Shown here: one piece after another, positions 37,951-49,373 of the stretch | How the letters are laid out: every line of letters begins with the position of its first letter | Numbering within the stretch: position 1 is the first letter of the stretch | Source of the DNA: Azospirillum sp. OGB3 | GTDB lineage: Bacteria; Pseudomonadota; Alphaproteobacteria; Azospirillales; Azospirillaceae | Direction of reading: 5' to 3' | Assembly: GCF_014192915.1 (NCBI RefSeq) | Contig: NZ_JACHYN010000014.1 | Location: 62,001 to 126,000, forward strand | DNA length: 64,000 nucleotides | Program-made: the position numbers and the translations under genes | Notes under the pieces: generated by a model | The model's input: the letters and a program-made list of their open reading frames with translations, nothing else | Told to the model about the DNA's origin: nothing | Database searches by the model: none

Positions 37951-39264
37951 GTGACCGCTTCCTACTTCGTCATCGGCGCCAGCCACCGGTCCTGCTCCGG
38001 CGCGATCCGCGACCGTCTGACGACGGAGGAGGCGGAGGTGCCGGCGATGCTGGAGCGGCTGAGCGCTGCCGGCATCAGCCAGGCGATGTGGCTCAGCACC
38101 TGCGACCGGGTCGAGGTGCAGGCGGTGCACGAGCGCCCGAACGAGGCCGCTCTGACCATCGCCGGGATCATGGCGGAGCGGGTGGGGCTGAGCGAGCCCG
38201 ACCTCGCCGGGCAGCTCTACACCCTGACCGGCGCGGCGGCGGTGCGCCACGTCTTCGCCGTCGCCTGCTCGCTCGACAGCCAGATCATCGGCGAGCCGCA
38301 CATCCTGGGCCAGGTCAAGGCCGCCCACCGCCACGCCGCCGCCGCCGGCCTGTCCGGGCCGGAGCTGGAGGGGCTTCTCCAGGCCGCCTACGGTGCCGCC
38401 AAGCGGGTGCGCCGCGAGACGCCGATCGCCGAGGGCGCCACCTCGCTGGTCGCCGCGGCGGTCCAGGTGGCGCGTGACCTGCACGGCGACCTGAGGCGCT
38501 GCACCGGCCTGCTGATGGGGCTGGGCGACATGGGCGCCCTGGTGCTGGAGGGCCTGCGCGAGGCCGGGCTGGGCCGGCTGATCGTCGCCGCCCCGGTGGA
38601 TCGCCGGGCCGAAGCGGCGGCGCGGCGCATGGACAGCCACTTCGCGCCCTGGGCCGATCTCGATTCGGCGCTGACCAGTGCGGATATCGTGGTGACCGCG
38701 GCGGGTCTGGGGCGCTATATCCTCTCCGCGCCGCAGTTGGGGGCGGCATTGAAGCGCCGCCGCCGGCGCCCGGTGTTCGTGGTGGACGCGGCGATCCCCG
38801 CCGATGTCGATCCGGACGTCGCCGGGCTGGACGAGGCCTTCGTCTACGACCTCGCCGACCTGGAGCGCGTGGCGCTGCAGGGGCGGGTGGGGCGCGAGGC
38901 GGCGACCCAGGCGGCCTGGGCCATCGTGGACGACGCCTTGGCGGCCTTCGCCCGCCACCGGGCCGAGCGCGCCGCGGTGCCCGCCGTGGCGGCGCTGCGG
39001 ACGCATTTCGAGACGGAGCGGCGGCGCCTGCTGGACGAGCAGCGGGGGCTGGACGCGGCGTCGGCGACGCGGCTGCTGGTCAACCGGCTGCTGCACGGTC
39101 CGTCGGAGGCGCTGCGCGCCATGGCGGCGGACCCCGACGGGGCCGGGCTGGCGGAGCGGGCGGCGGCGGAACGGCTGCTGTTCCGGCTGTTCCGGCTGGA
39201 CGAGCCCGCCGGGAGCGATTTGGATAAGGACGAGCGACGTGAGCCTGGACGAGAAGTTCAATAG
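37951..39264 (+). CDS. hemA: glutamyl-tRNA reductase
   Basis: A 437-residue C5-pathway enzyme that reduces Glu-tRNA to glutamate-1-semialdehyde, the first step to haem. The catalytic Cys51 is in STCDRVEV; most family members have STCNR, so Asp replaces Asn here. The NADPH site is GLGDMGALVLEGL (about residue 190), and the C-terminal dimerisation domain is helical. The GTG start at 37951 is the first codon matching the conserved N-terminus (TASYFVIGASHR). It overlaps prfA by 26 bases, a conserved hemA-prfA-prmC-type neighbourhood. Azospirillum is otherwise known for the C4 enzyme (ALAS), also called hemA, so the symbol may be confused. Confidence 0.88.
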   Translation: MTASYFVIGASHRSCSGAIRDRLTTEEAEVPAMLERLSAAGISQAMWLSTCDRVEVQAVHERPNEAALTIAGIMAERVGLSEPDLAGQLYTLTGAAAVRHVFAVACSLDSQIIGEPHILGQVKAAHRHAAAAGLSGPELEGLLQAAYGAAKRVRRETPIAEGATSLVAAAVQVARDLHGDLRRCTGLLMGLGDMGALVLEGLREAGLGRLIVAAPVDRRAEAAARRMDSHFAPWADLDSALTSADIVVTAAGLGRYILSAPQLGAALKRRRRRPVFVVDAAIPADVDPDVAGLDEAFVYDLADLERVALQGRVGREAATQAAWAIVDDALAAFARHRAERAAVPAVAALRTHFETERRRLLDEQRGLDAASATRLLVNRLLHGPSEALRAMAADPDGAGLAERAAAERLLFRLFRLDEPAGSDLDKDERREPGREVQ

Positions 39265-40312
39265 GGTCGTGGCCCGCCATGACGAGCTGCGGGACGCGAT
39301 GGCGGCGGGGACGGTGGACCCGGCGGACTTCGCCCGGCTGTCGAAGGAATACGCCGACCTGACTCCGGTGGCCGAGGCCATTGGCGAGCTGAAGAAGGCG
39401 AAGGCGGAGGCCGCCGACCTCGCCGGCATGATCGCCGACCCGGCGGGCGATGCCGAGATGAAGGCGCTGGCCGAGGAGGAGTTCGCCGAGCTTACCCGCC
39501 GCATCCCCGCCCTGGAGCGCCGGGTGCAGATTTCCCTGCTGCCCAAGGACGAGGCGGACGAGAAGAACGCCATCCTGGAGGTGCGCGCCGGCACCGGCGG
39601 CGACGAGGCGGCCCTGTTCGCCGCGGAGCTGTTCGAGATGTACCGCCGCTACGCCGGGCTCCAGGGCTGGCGGTTCGAGACGATGGAGGTCAGCGAGACC
39701 GGCATCGGCGGCTACAAGGAGGCCATCGCCAACATCACCGGCCGCAACGTCTTCGCCCGGCTGAAGTTCGAATCGGGGGTCCACCGCGTGCAGCGCGTCC
39801 CGGCGACCGAGACTCAGGGGCGCATCCACACCTCCGCCGCCACCGTCGCGGTGCTGCCCGAGGCGGAGGAGGTGGACATCCACATCGACGAGAAGGACCT
39901 GCGCATCGACGTCTTCCGGTCCAGCGGTCCCGGCGGTCAGTCGGTGAACACGACGGACAGCGCGGTGCGCATCACCCACCTGCCGACCGGCCTCGTCGTC
40001 AGCCAGCAGGACGAGAAGAGTCAGCACAAGAACAAGGCCAAGGCGCTGAAGGTGCTGCGCGCCCGCCTCTACGAGCGGGAGCGCGCCGAGAAGGACAAGG
40101 CCCGCGCTGCCGACCGCAAGAGCCAAGTGGGCTCCGGCGACCGCTCGGAGCGCATCCGCACCTACAACTTCCCGCAGGGCCGGGTGACCGACCACCGCAT
40201 CAACCTGACGCTCTACAAGATCGAGAAGGTGATGGCCGGCGAGGCGCTGGACGAGCTGATCGACGCGCTGACGGCCGAGGACGAGGCGGCGCGGCTGTCG
40301 GAACTGCAATAG
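39239..40312 (+). CDS. prfA: peptide chain release factor 1
   Basis: A 357-residue factor that reads UAA and UAG and releases the finished peptide. The stop-codon-reading PxT-type motif is in VPATETQGR. The catalytic GGQ is residues 232-234 in SSGPGGQSVNT, whose Gln is methylated by PrmC, encoded nearby. The GTG at 39239 is chosen because AAGGA precedes it by 8 bases and the length is normal. It starts inside hemA. Confidence 0.95.
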   Translation: MSLDEKFNRVVARHDELRDAMAAGTVDPADFARLSKEYADLTPVAEAIGELKKAKAEAADLAGMIADPAGDAEMKALAEEEFAELTRRIPALERRVQISLLPKDEADEKNAILEVRAGTGGDEAALFAAELFEMYRRYAGLQGWRFETMEVSETGIGGYKEAIANITGRNVFARLKFESGVHRVQRVPATETQGRIHTSAATVAVLPEAEEVDIHIDEKDLRIDVFRSSGPGGQSVNTTDSAVRITHLPTGLVVSQQDEKSQHKNKAKALKVLRARLYERERAEKDKARAADRKSQVGSGDRSERIRTYNFPQGRVTDHRINLTLYKIEKVMAGEALDELIDALTAEDEAARLSELQ

Positions 40313-40322
40313 GGCGGTTTGG

Positions 40323-40682
40323 TCAATCCTCCTCCGGGAGTTTCGACCCTCCGATGGCGGCGAGGACCGTCGCCGCCACTCCCTCCGGGTTGTTCAGCAC
40401 GTCGTTGTTCCAGAAGCGCAGGACCCGCCAGCCGTGATGCCGCAGATGCTCGTCCCGAATGGAGTCGTAGGCGGAGTCGGCGTGCTGGCTGCCGTCGACT
40501 TCGACAACCAGCTTTGCCTGGATGCAGGCGAAATCAGCGATGTAGGGGGGAATGGGGTGCTGACGGCGAAACTTCCATCCGCTGAGCTGTTCACCGCGCA
40601 ATTGGCGCCAAAGCGCTCGTTCGGCGTGGGTGGGCTGAGTGCGGAGGTCACGAGCGCGGTATTTCAGCTTGGAGTTCCGCAT
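40323..40682 (-). CDS. DUF559 endonuclease-like protein
   Basis: A 119-residue protein of the DUF559 group, related to very-short-patch-repair (Vsr) endonucleases. ERALWRQLRGEQLSGWKFRRQHPI leads into YIADFACIQAKLVVEVDGSQH, which has the nuclease-type Asp...Glu-x-Asp pattern, and RVLRFWNNDVLNN. The function is unproven; such genes are often near mobile repeats. The ATG at 40682 is chosen because the upstream extension is encoded by the GC-rich palindromic repeat at 40705-40823. Confidence 0.8.
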   Translation of the reverse strand: MRNSKLKYRARDLRTQPTHAERALWRQLRGEQLSGWKFRRQHPIPPYIADFACIQAKLVVEVDGSQHADSAYDSIRDEHLRHHGWRVLRFWNNDVLNNPEGVAATVLAAIGGSKLPEED

Positions 40683-40704
40683 AGGCGCTTGCGTGGCAAC
40701 ACGG

Positions 40705-40823
40705 GCCCCCACCCTAACCCTCCCCCGCTGCGCAGGGGAGGGAACAGGACGTCGCATCCTTGTCCCTCCCCTGCGCAGCGGGGGAGGGAGGGGACCCATG
40801 CAGAGCATGGGGAGGGTGGGGGC
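40705..40823. repeat. GC-rich palindromic intergenic repeat, copy 2
   Basis: A 119-bp inverted-repeat element. The outer arms GCCCCCACCCT (40705-40715) and AGGGTGGGGGC (40813-40823) are perfect. Each inner half has a CCCTCCCC...GGGGAGGG-type hairpin around TGCGCA, in opposite orientation. The same design is found at 4285-4386. It fills the space between the divergent DUF559 and prmC genes and ends 5 bases before the prmC ATG. Confidence 0.75.
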
Positions 40824-40828
40824 AATTC

Positions 40829-41683
40829 ATGACCGTCACGCTTCATCAACTCCGCCGCACCGCCGAGGCCCGCCTGCGCGAGGCCGGCATCGACACGCCC
40901 GACCTCGACGCGCGCCTGCTCGTCGAGCACGCGCTGGGCCTCACCCGCCACGACCTGTTCACCCGGGCCAACGACCCCATCCCCGAGCCCGACGCCGCGC
41001 GTCTCCTCGCCCTGGTCGAGCGGCGGGTGGCGCGGGAGCCGGTGGGGCGCATCCTCGGCCATCGCGAGTTCTGGACGATCGACCTCTCCCTCAACCCCGA
41101 CACCCTGGAACCCCGGGCCGACACCGAGACGCTGGTCGAGGCGGTGCTGAAGGCGCTGCCGGACCGCAACGCCCCGCTGCGGCTGCTCGATCTCGGCACC
41201 GGAACCGGTTGCATCCTGCTGGCCCTGCTGGCGGAGCTGCCCAACGCCAGCGGCCTCGGCGTCGACCTCAGCCCCGGCGCGGTGGCCGCCGCCACCGAGA
41301 ACGCGGCACGCAACGGGCTGACGGAGCGGGCGCGCTTCCAGACCGGCAACTGGGGTGTCGGGCTGGACGAGCGGTTCGACGTCGTCGCCTCCAACCCGCC
41401 CTACATCCCCAGCGCCGACATCGCCGCGCTCGATCCGGAGGTGCGGGAGCACGATCCGTTGCGCGCGCTGGACGGCGGCGCCGATGGACTGGACGCCTAC
41501 CGGATCATCGCCGCGCAGTTGCCCGGTCTGCTCCAGCCGGGCGGTCTGGCCGGGCTGGAGGTCGGGCAGGGGCAGGCGGCGGACGTGGCGGGGCTGCTGG
41601 CCGCGGCCGGGCTGGAGCCGGCGGGCGTCTTCCGCGACCTGGGCGGCGTGGAACGCTGCGTCCTGGGGCGCAAGAGCGCGTGA
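40829..41683 (+). CDS. prmC: peptide chain release factor N5-glutamine methyltransferase
   Basis: A 284-residue SAM-dependent enzyme that methylates the Gln of the GGQ motif in release factors. The helical N-terminal domain is followed by the SAM motif LLDLGTGTGCILLAL and the catalytic NPPY at residues 189-192. It lies 517 bases downstream of prfA, separated by the divergent DUF559 gene and the palindromic repeat, which appear to interrupt the usual prfA-prmC adjacency. No clear Shine-Dalgarno sequence is seen other than the G-rich repeat arm. Confidence 0.94.
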   Translation: MTVTLHQLRRTAEARLREAGIDTPDLDARLLVEHALGLTRHDLFTRANDPIPEPDAARLLALVERRVAREPVGRILGHREFWTIDLSLNPDTLEPRADTETLVEAVLKALPDRNAPLRLLDLGTGTGCILLALLAELPNASGLGVDLSPGAVAAATENAARNGLTERARFQTGNWGVGLDERFDVVASNPPYIPSADIAALDPEVREHDPLRALDGGADGLDAYRIIAAQLPGLLQPGGLAGLEVGQGQAADVAGLLAAAGLEPAGVFRDLGGVERCVLGRKSA

Positions 41684-41970
41684 TTTCGCCCCATCCCCCC
41701 AAAAAAAAGGTTGGATTGACGCGCGGTCCCCAGTAGGGTGCAAGGACGACGATGGCCCGGGGACAATCATCCCAGGGCGTACCCATGGCCTCCGGAAACC
41801 CCGCGCGGTTGGGCGGACGTCCGAGAAGGCAGACCGGTTGATCGGTTGGGCGCGTCGATTTGATCCCTGCGACCCATCCGCGGTTGGTTCCGCGGCGGGC
41901 CCGGCGACCGAATGGTCAGCCAGGGCGTTCGCGGGATTGCACTTCTCTTACATGGGGCCATAAGAGCCAA

Positions 41971-42411
41971 ATGAGACAAGGACCGAACTCCAGGCGCTCG
42001 CGCGGTCGTGGCAACGGCGGCGGTGGTGGCGGAGGTGGCGGCGGCGGTGGTGGCGGTGGCAGCCGCCGGCAGAATGTTCCGCTGCGTCACCAGACCTTCG
42101 ACAGCAATGGTCCGGACGTGCGCATCCGCGGCAACGCGTGGCAGGTCCATGAAAAGTATCTGGCGCTGGCCCGCGACGCCTCCTCGTCCGGCGACCGCGT
42201 CCAGGCGGAAAACTACCTTCAGCATGCGGAGCACTATTTCCGCATCATCAACCAGATCCAGGAATCCGAGAACCGCCAGCGCGGCAACGTCGGCGCCGCG
42301 GGCCTCGGTCCGCAGCCCAGCCTGGGCGGTTCGGCGGAAGACGAGGACGGCGGCGAGATGGGCGACGAGTCCGAGGCTGCCGCCGACGAACGCACCCCGA
42401 TGAGCGCCTGA
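41971..42411 (+). CDS. DUF4167 domain protein
   Basis: A 146-residue protein with a basic start (MRQGPNSRRSRGRGN), a run of 15 glycines (residues 16-30), then the conserved DUF4167 core (NVPLRHQTFDSNGPDVRIRGNAWQVHEKYLALARDASSSGDRV) and an acidic tail. DUF4167 is alphaproteobacterial, often next to prmC. It has no known function; Arg/Gly-rich ends suggest RNA binding. The ATG at 41971 is the conserved start. The 287 bases upstream contain an A8 tract at 41701-41708 and no gene that I can see. Confidence 0.85.
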   Translation: MRQGPNSRRSRGRGNGGGGGGGGGGGGGGGSRRQNVPLRHQTFDSNGPDVRIRGNAWQVHEKYLALARDASSSGDRVQAENYLQHAEHYFRIINQIQESENRQRGNVGAAGLGPQPSLGGSAEDEDGGEMGDESEAAADERTPMSA

Positions 42412-42491
42412 CCATCTGTCCGGTAACCGTCAGTCCTGAGGCCGGCAAGGTCCGGTTTCAGGGCTGAACGGGTATCAGGGCTGAACGTGTC

Positions 42492-43286
42492 TCAGGCCGG
42501 CAGGTCTTCGGCCAGCGCCACCGGGTCGCCCACCGCGATCCGGCCCCCATGCACCACCCGGGCATAGACGCCGCACTGCGTGTGGTCGTAACCGCGCTCC
42601 AGAATGGGAAGCGTGTTGAGGTCGCGCGCGCCGGTCGCCGGGTTGACCTCGCTGGAGGGCCGGCAATCCTTGTGGTCGCAGATGCGCAGGGTGACGTCGC
42701 CGACGGTCAGCAACGCGCCGATCCACTGGCGTTCCACCCAGGGCTCCAGCCCGTCGATCATCAGGTTGGCGCGGAAGCGCCGCGGATCGACCGGCTGCTT
42801 GGCCACCCGCTCTTCCAGATCGCGCACGCTGGCGAGGTTGAGGATGGAGACCGCCGCCTCTTCCCGGTCGGTGAAGGAGACGCCGCCGCCTTGCGCCGGG
42901 TTCCTGGCCTCGGCCAGCTTGGGCAGGCCGGGGGCCGCCCCCGCCAGATAGGCGGCGAAGAACTGCTCCACCAGCATCCGGCCCATCGGCTGGTCCAGAC
43001 GCCCGCGCGACACCGGCTTGCCACCGCGCCGGATGATCAGCGACTGGGTGGCCTCGTCGAACTCGGTGTCGAGCAGCGCCAGCTTCTCGTTCCGGTCGAG
43101 CGTGAAGAAATCCTCGTTCGGGCGCCAGCCCTCGACGTCGGGGCTCAGCGCCGCCGGGCCGTGCAGCAGGCCGAAGCGCCGGTCAAAGGGGATGGGTTGG
43201 CCGGTGACGAGGTCAACGGCGGGAAGATCCTGACCGCTCAGCCCCTTCACGGGGTAGCGGCGTATGGCGGCGACGGTCGCGGGCAT
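42492..43286 (-). CDS. MOSC domain protein
   Basis: A 264-residue protein with an MOSC N-terminal beta barrel (residues 1-100; IRRYPVKGLSGQDL) and a MOSC core with the conserved Cys in ICDHKDCRPSSEVNPATG. MOSC proteins carry or transfer sulfur for molybdenum cofactor, or act as molybdenum-dependent reductases. The ATG at 43286 is used; an upstream TTG at 43298 adds four residues. It stands alone and is divergent from nothing recognisable. Confidence 0.85.
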   Translation of the reverse strand: MPATVAAIRRYPVKGLSGQDLPAVDLVTGQPIPFDRRFGLLHGPAALSPDVEGWRPNEDFFTLDRNEKLALLDTEFDEATQSLIIRRGGKPVSRGRLDQPMGRMLVEQFFAAYLAGAAPGLPKLAEARNPAQGGGVSFTDREEAAVSILNLASVRDLEERVAKQPVDPRRFRANLMIDGLEPWVERQWIGALLTVGDVTLRICDHKDCRPSSEVNPATGARDLNTLPILERGYDHTQCGVYARVVHGGRIAVGDPVALAEDLPA

Positions 43287-43343
43287 TGCATCGCACAATG
43301 GTGGGACCGGTTCGCTTCTGTCAACCGTCGCAATCGAAAACCG

Positions 43344-43910
43344 TCACCAGCGCTCGGCCAAAGGCTCCCGACCCTGGAACTCGGCGATTCGCCGCCGCGT
43401 CGCGGGGGAGGTGTCCTCCGGCAGCCGGTCCAGCGGGAAGAAACGCGCCTCCAGGATCTCCACCCCGTCGGCCCGAGGCGTTCCCGACCATCCCTGCGCG
43501 ACGAAGACCGCCACATGGTCGCTCGCCCCGTGCCGGAAGCGGGCGTAGACGCCGAAGGGCTGCGGGCCGCTCTCCACCGTCAACCCGACCTCCTCCCGCA
43601 CCTCGCGCTTCATGGCCTCCACCAGCGTCTCGCCTTTTCCGACTCCGCCGCCCGGAAAATGCCAGCCGCCAACGTAGCTGTGGCGGATCAGCAGGACCGA
43701 GGCCGTACCGCCGCCAGCCGCGGAGTCGTCCAGGATGATCCCCCGCACCCCCATGGTCAGCGGGCGGGCCACCCAATGCCACATGTTGCGGCCGTGCCAG
43801 GCCAGCCGCATCAGGGGGGTGGTCAGGGCGGGCCGCAGGGCCTTGGGCGAAGGGGCGCGCGGGGTGCTGCTGGTGGGCGTGGCCGTCATGAAGGCGGGAG
43901 TCCGTGGCAT
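43344..43910 (-). CDS. Nudix hydrolase
   Basis: A 188-residue pyrophosphohydrolase. The Nudix box is GGGVGKGETLVEAMKREV then REEVGL, matching GX5EX7REUXEEXGU. The substrate (nucleoside diphosphate linked to X) is unknown. Two ATG starts are possible, 43910 and 43889; neither has a clear Shine-Dalgarno sequence. It ends 58 bases before the MOSC start and may be transcribed with it. Confidence 0.85.
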   Translation of the reverse strand: MPRTPAFMTATPTSSTPRAPSPKALRPALTTPLMRLAWHGRNMWHWVARPLTMGVRGIILDDSAAGGGTASVLLIRHSYVGGWHFPGGGVGKGETLVEAMKREVREEVGLTVESGPQPFGVYARFRHGASDHVAVFVAQGWSGTPRADGVEILEARFFPLDRLPEDTSPATRRRIAEFQGREPLAERW

Positions 43911-44003
43911 TGGCGCAAAACCCTAGCCTTTTCCGGCGGGCCGCGGAAAGCCACCCTTTCGGCGCGGGTCCGACAAAAGCAATAACCACGCGTACCGGGG
44001 GGT

Positions 44004-44031
44004 CTTGCATACGGATGGGCCTCTCCCACAT
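44004..44031 (+). promoter_or_regulatory. sigma-32-like promoter of clpB
   Basis: CTTGCA at 44004-44009 and CCCACAT at 44025-44031 are separated by about 15-17 bp, close to the heat-shock form CTTG-N17-CCCCAT. It lies about 100 bases before clpB, a usual sigma-32 target. Confidence 0.4.
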
Positions 44032-44127
44032 CTACGGCGACGCATGCATCCTTGCGGATCGCACTGGTAACGTGGATCGGACTGACCGGGCTGCCTCGCG
44101 GACGGTCGGCGATGAAGGGAGCACAAC

Positions 44128-46758
<2,631 letters not shown>

Positions 46759-46771
46759 GTGACGCCGGCGG

Positions 46772-46791
46772 GGGGCCTTTCGCGAGGCCCC
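46772..46791. terminator. hairpin between convergent clpB and haemolysin-III-like genes
   Basis: GGGGCCT (46772-46778) and AGGCCCC (46785-46791) pair, with outer GCCGG arms. No T run, so the call is tentative. Confidence 0.4.
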
Positions 46792-46798
46792 TTGCCGG

Positions 46799-47458
46799 TC
46801 AGGTCACCACGAACTCCCGCGCCACCGCGGCGAAGTGGCAGGAGGCCGCCACGATGACCAGCGCGTGCCAGACCGGAATGTTGTAGGGCAGTCGGTCCAG
46901 CGTGTGGATGAAGGCCCCCACCGTGTAGACCACCCCGCCCACCGCCAGCAGAAGCAGCGTCGTCGGGGACAGCGACCGCCACAGCGGTTCGGCCACCGAC
47001 AGGATGGCCCAGCCGAGCCCGAGATAGAGCACGAAGCCCAGCCGTTCGTACCGCCAGGAGGCGAACAGCTTCAGCGCCACCCCGCCCAGCGCCACCACCC
47101 ACACCCCGATCCCCAGCGGGAGTCCCGCGGCGGCGTCCAGCCGGTTCAGGGTGAAGGGGGTGTAGCTGCCGGCGATCATCACATAGATCATCGCGTGGTC
47201 GAGCCGCCGCAGCACCGCCTTGCGCCGCCCCGGCGGGGCCAGGTTGTAGGCGGCCGACGCGCTCAGCATGCCGACCAGCCCGGCGCCGTAGGCGACCAGC
47301 GACACCATCTCGGTCGCGGAGGCGTGGCCCGCCGTCACGACCAGCAGCCAGGACGCGCCGATCAGGCCGGCGATCACGCCGATGGCGTGGATGACCGCGT
47401 CCGCCGCACGCTCCCCCGCCGTGTGGACGGGAAACTCGAAGCAGGAATCGGGTTTCAT
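46799..47458 (-). CDS. haemolysin III / PAQR family membrane protein
   Basis: A 219-residue protein with seven hydrophobic helices. The family signatures AADAVIHAIGVIAGLIGA and SASAAYN...RLDHAMIYVMIAGSYTPF are present, with metal-binding-type His residues (H in RLDHAM, and H in NIPVWHAL). Members include YqfA of E. coli; the function is unclear. The ATG at 47458 (MKPDSCFEFPV) is preferred to 47509. It is convergent with clpB. Confidence 0.87.
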   Translation of the reverse strand: MKPDSCFEFPVHTAGERAADAVIHAIGVIAGLIGASWLLVVTAGHASATEMVSLVAYGAGLVGMLSASAAYNLAPPGRRKAVLRRLDHAMIYVMIAGSYTPFTLNRLDAAAGLPLGIGVWVVALGGVALKLFASWRYERLGFVLYLGLGWAILSVAEPLWRSLSPTTLLLLAVGGVVYTVGAFIHTLDRLPYNIPVWHALVIVAASCHFAAVAREFVVT

Positions 47459-47528
47459 GGGACCAGCCTGCCGGAAAGGCGGGTGGATGAAAAGCCCTTC
47501 CCCCGGCACGGCGGCCCCACCGGAATCG

Positions 47529-48416
47529 TTAACTCCGCAGATAGACCCGGTTGATGTAGGGGTCGTAACGGCGGTCCGGATTCGGCAGCACCGGCTGGAG
47601 CGGGCCGAAGCGGTTGCGCAGCAACGTGTATTCGGTGACGACGATCAGCCGGTCGCTGTGCGTCGGCTGGAGAGCCTTGTGCATCCCGATGTTGTCGGCC
47701 AGGAAGCAGTCGCCCGCCCGCCCGGTCAGCGCGACGGGCGCCGACGCCCCATACACCGCCTCGACCTCGGCGTCGGAGTGATTGCGCCGCTCCAGAAGCT
47801 CCTGCCCGTGCTGGGAAGCCGGGACGTAGATGTGCGGCCCGCCGCCCATGTCGGTGTCCGTCAGGTACAGGAACATCTTGAAGTGGCGGACCTGGTTGTA
47901 GTCGCGGTGGTAGTTCTGCGTGCTGATCCGCGGGTTGGGCCGGGCCAGCGACCACCAGACCGACATGCCGTCGATGGTCGGCTTGCAGCCATGGAACGCC
48001 TCCGCAACCTCCAGGACGAGCGGATGGTTGATGGTGTCCAGCAGATGGGGCGCGGCCAGGAACTGCTCCTCCACATAGCGGGCCATCTGGATGTCCGGCG
48101 ACGGCACCTTGTCGATGGTGAAGGAGCCGTATTGCCGGTGGCCGCCGTCGAAGCAGGGCTGTTCCTCGAAATAACGCCGCATCGCCGCGACCTGCTCGTC
48201 GGTCATCAGGCGGAAGGCGTCGGTGTAGCCGCGCGTCTCCAACTGGGTCTTGAGGCTCAACGCCCGTTCGGACGGCGTGAAACCGGGGGTGCGGGGCCGG
48301 AAGGGCGCCACCAGCGACGCGACGATCTTGCGCCGCGGCTCGATCTTCAGGCGTGGAATTTGATGCCAGACGACGTCGTCGATCAAGCGGGCCTTGTTGT
48401 TGAACGGTACCTTCAC
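47529..48416 (-). CDS. phytanoyl-CoA dioxygenase-like Fe(II)/2-oxoglutarate enzyme
   Basis: A 295-residue protein of the PhyH-like dioxygenase family. HRDYN gives the His-x-Asp pair of the iron site and NIGMHKALQPT the distal His; an Arg (SDRLIVV) lies downstream for 2-oxoglutarate. GTG at 48416 is proposed as the start because GGGGAG lies 9 bases upstream; the ATG at 48503 would add 29 residues through an A/T-rich, non-coding-looking stretch. The substrate is unknown. It is divergent from azlC. Confidence 0.75.
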   Translation of the reverse strand: MKVPFNNKARLIDDVVWHQIPRLKIEPRRKIVASLVAPFRPRTPGFTPSERALSLKTQLETRGYTDAFRLMTDEQVAAMRRYFEEQPCFDGGHRQYGSFTIDKVPSPDIQMARYVEEQFLAAPHLLDTINHPLVLEVAEAFHGCKPTIDGMSVWWSLARPNPRISTQNYHRDYNQVRHFKMFLYLTDTDMGGGPHIYVPASQHGQELLERRNHSDAEVEAVYGASAPVALTGRAGDCFLADNIGMHKALQPTHSDRLIVVTEYTLLRNRFGPLQPVLPNPDRRYDPYINRVYLRS

Positions 48417-48641
48417 GCGAGCGGGCTCCCCGGCAAACGCAGCGAGTGCGAGAATTCCGAAAAAATACTCCAAATGCGGGAAATTTTCATCGTTCGTTCG
48501 CATGCGGCATTTTGCGCGGGGTGGGGTGGATGGACTTGTCTCCCGGACAATAAAAGGCGGGCGGTGCGCCCGTCGCAGCGCTATGGTCCGCAACCCGACG
48601 CTGTTCCATGGAACGGTCCGACAAGACGCTTCAGAACGATC
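48417..48641. other. A/T-rich divergent intergenic region
   Basis: 225 bp between the dioxygenase-like gene and azlC. The stretch 48450-48500 is clearly less GC-rich than the window, which suggests promoters for both genes or imported DNA. No gene is seen. Confidence 0.5.
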
Positions 48642-49373
48642 ATGACCAGACGATCCAGCTTCGCCGCCGGCGCCCGCGACACCCTGCCGATGGTCATCGG
48701 CGCGGCGCCCTTCGGGGTGATCTTCGGCACGCTGGTGGCCGCCGGCCCGCTGGCGGCGTGGCAGGGGCAGCTCATGTCCCTGTCGGTCTATGCGGGGTCC
48801 AGCCAGTTCATCGCGCTGGGTCTGGTGGCCGGGCACGCCGGGCTGGCGGTGATCTGGCTGACCACCCTGATCGTGAACCTGCGCCACGCCCTCTACGCCG
48901 CAACGCTGCTGCCGCACGTCGCCCATCTGCCGGCGCGCTGGCGCTGGACGCTGGGCTTCTTCCTGACGGACGAGACCTTCGCGGTGATGGCCGGCTATTA
49001 CGCCCGGCACCCGCGGGCGCCGCTCGGGCACTGGTACTTCCTGGGCTCCTGCCTGTCGATGTACGCGAACTGGCAGTTCTGGACCCTGGTCGGCCTGCTG
49101 TTCGGCGCGGCCTTTCCGCAACTCCAGTCGCTTGGGCTGGATTTCGCGATGGTTGCCACCTTCATCGCCATCGTCGTCCCGCAGCTTGCCAGCCTGCCCA
49201 ACTTCGCGGCGGCGGTGGCGGCGGGGGCCGTGGCCTATCTGGGGCAGGACGTTCCCTACAAGCTGGGGCTGATGGCCGCCGTGGTGGCTGGCGTCACCGT
49301 CGGAATGGCCCTGCAACGCTGGCGCTCGGGCGGGCTGGAGGCCGGGCGGCGGGAGGAGGAGGAGGCGGCATGA
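48642..49373 (+). CDS. azlC: AzlC branched-chain amino acid exporter, large subunit
   Basis: A 243-residue inner-membrane protein of the AzlC family. It starts with ARDTLPMVIGAAPFGVIFGTL and SVYAGSSQFIALGLV and has about eight hydrophobic segments. With AzlD it exports branched-chain amino acids or analogues such as azaleucine. Its ATGA overlap with azlD indicates coupling. Confidence 0.92.
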   Translation: MTRRSSFAAGARDTLPMVIGAAPFGVIFGTLVAAGPLAAWQGQLMSLSVYAGSSQFIALGLVAGHAGLAVIWLTTLIVNLRHALYAATLLPHVAHLPARWRWTLGFFLTDETFAVMAGYYARHPRAPLGHWYFLGSCLSMYANWQFWTLVGLLFGAAFPQLQSLGLDFAMVATFIAIVVPQLASLPNFAAAVAAGAVAYLGQDVPYKLGLMAAVVAGVTVGMALQRWRSGGLEAGRREEEEAA

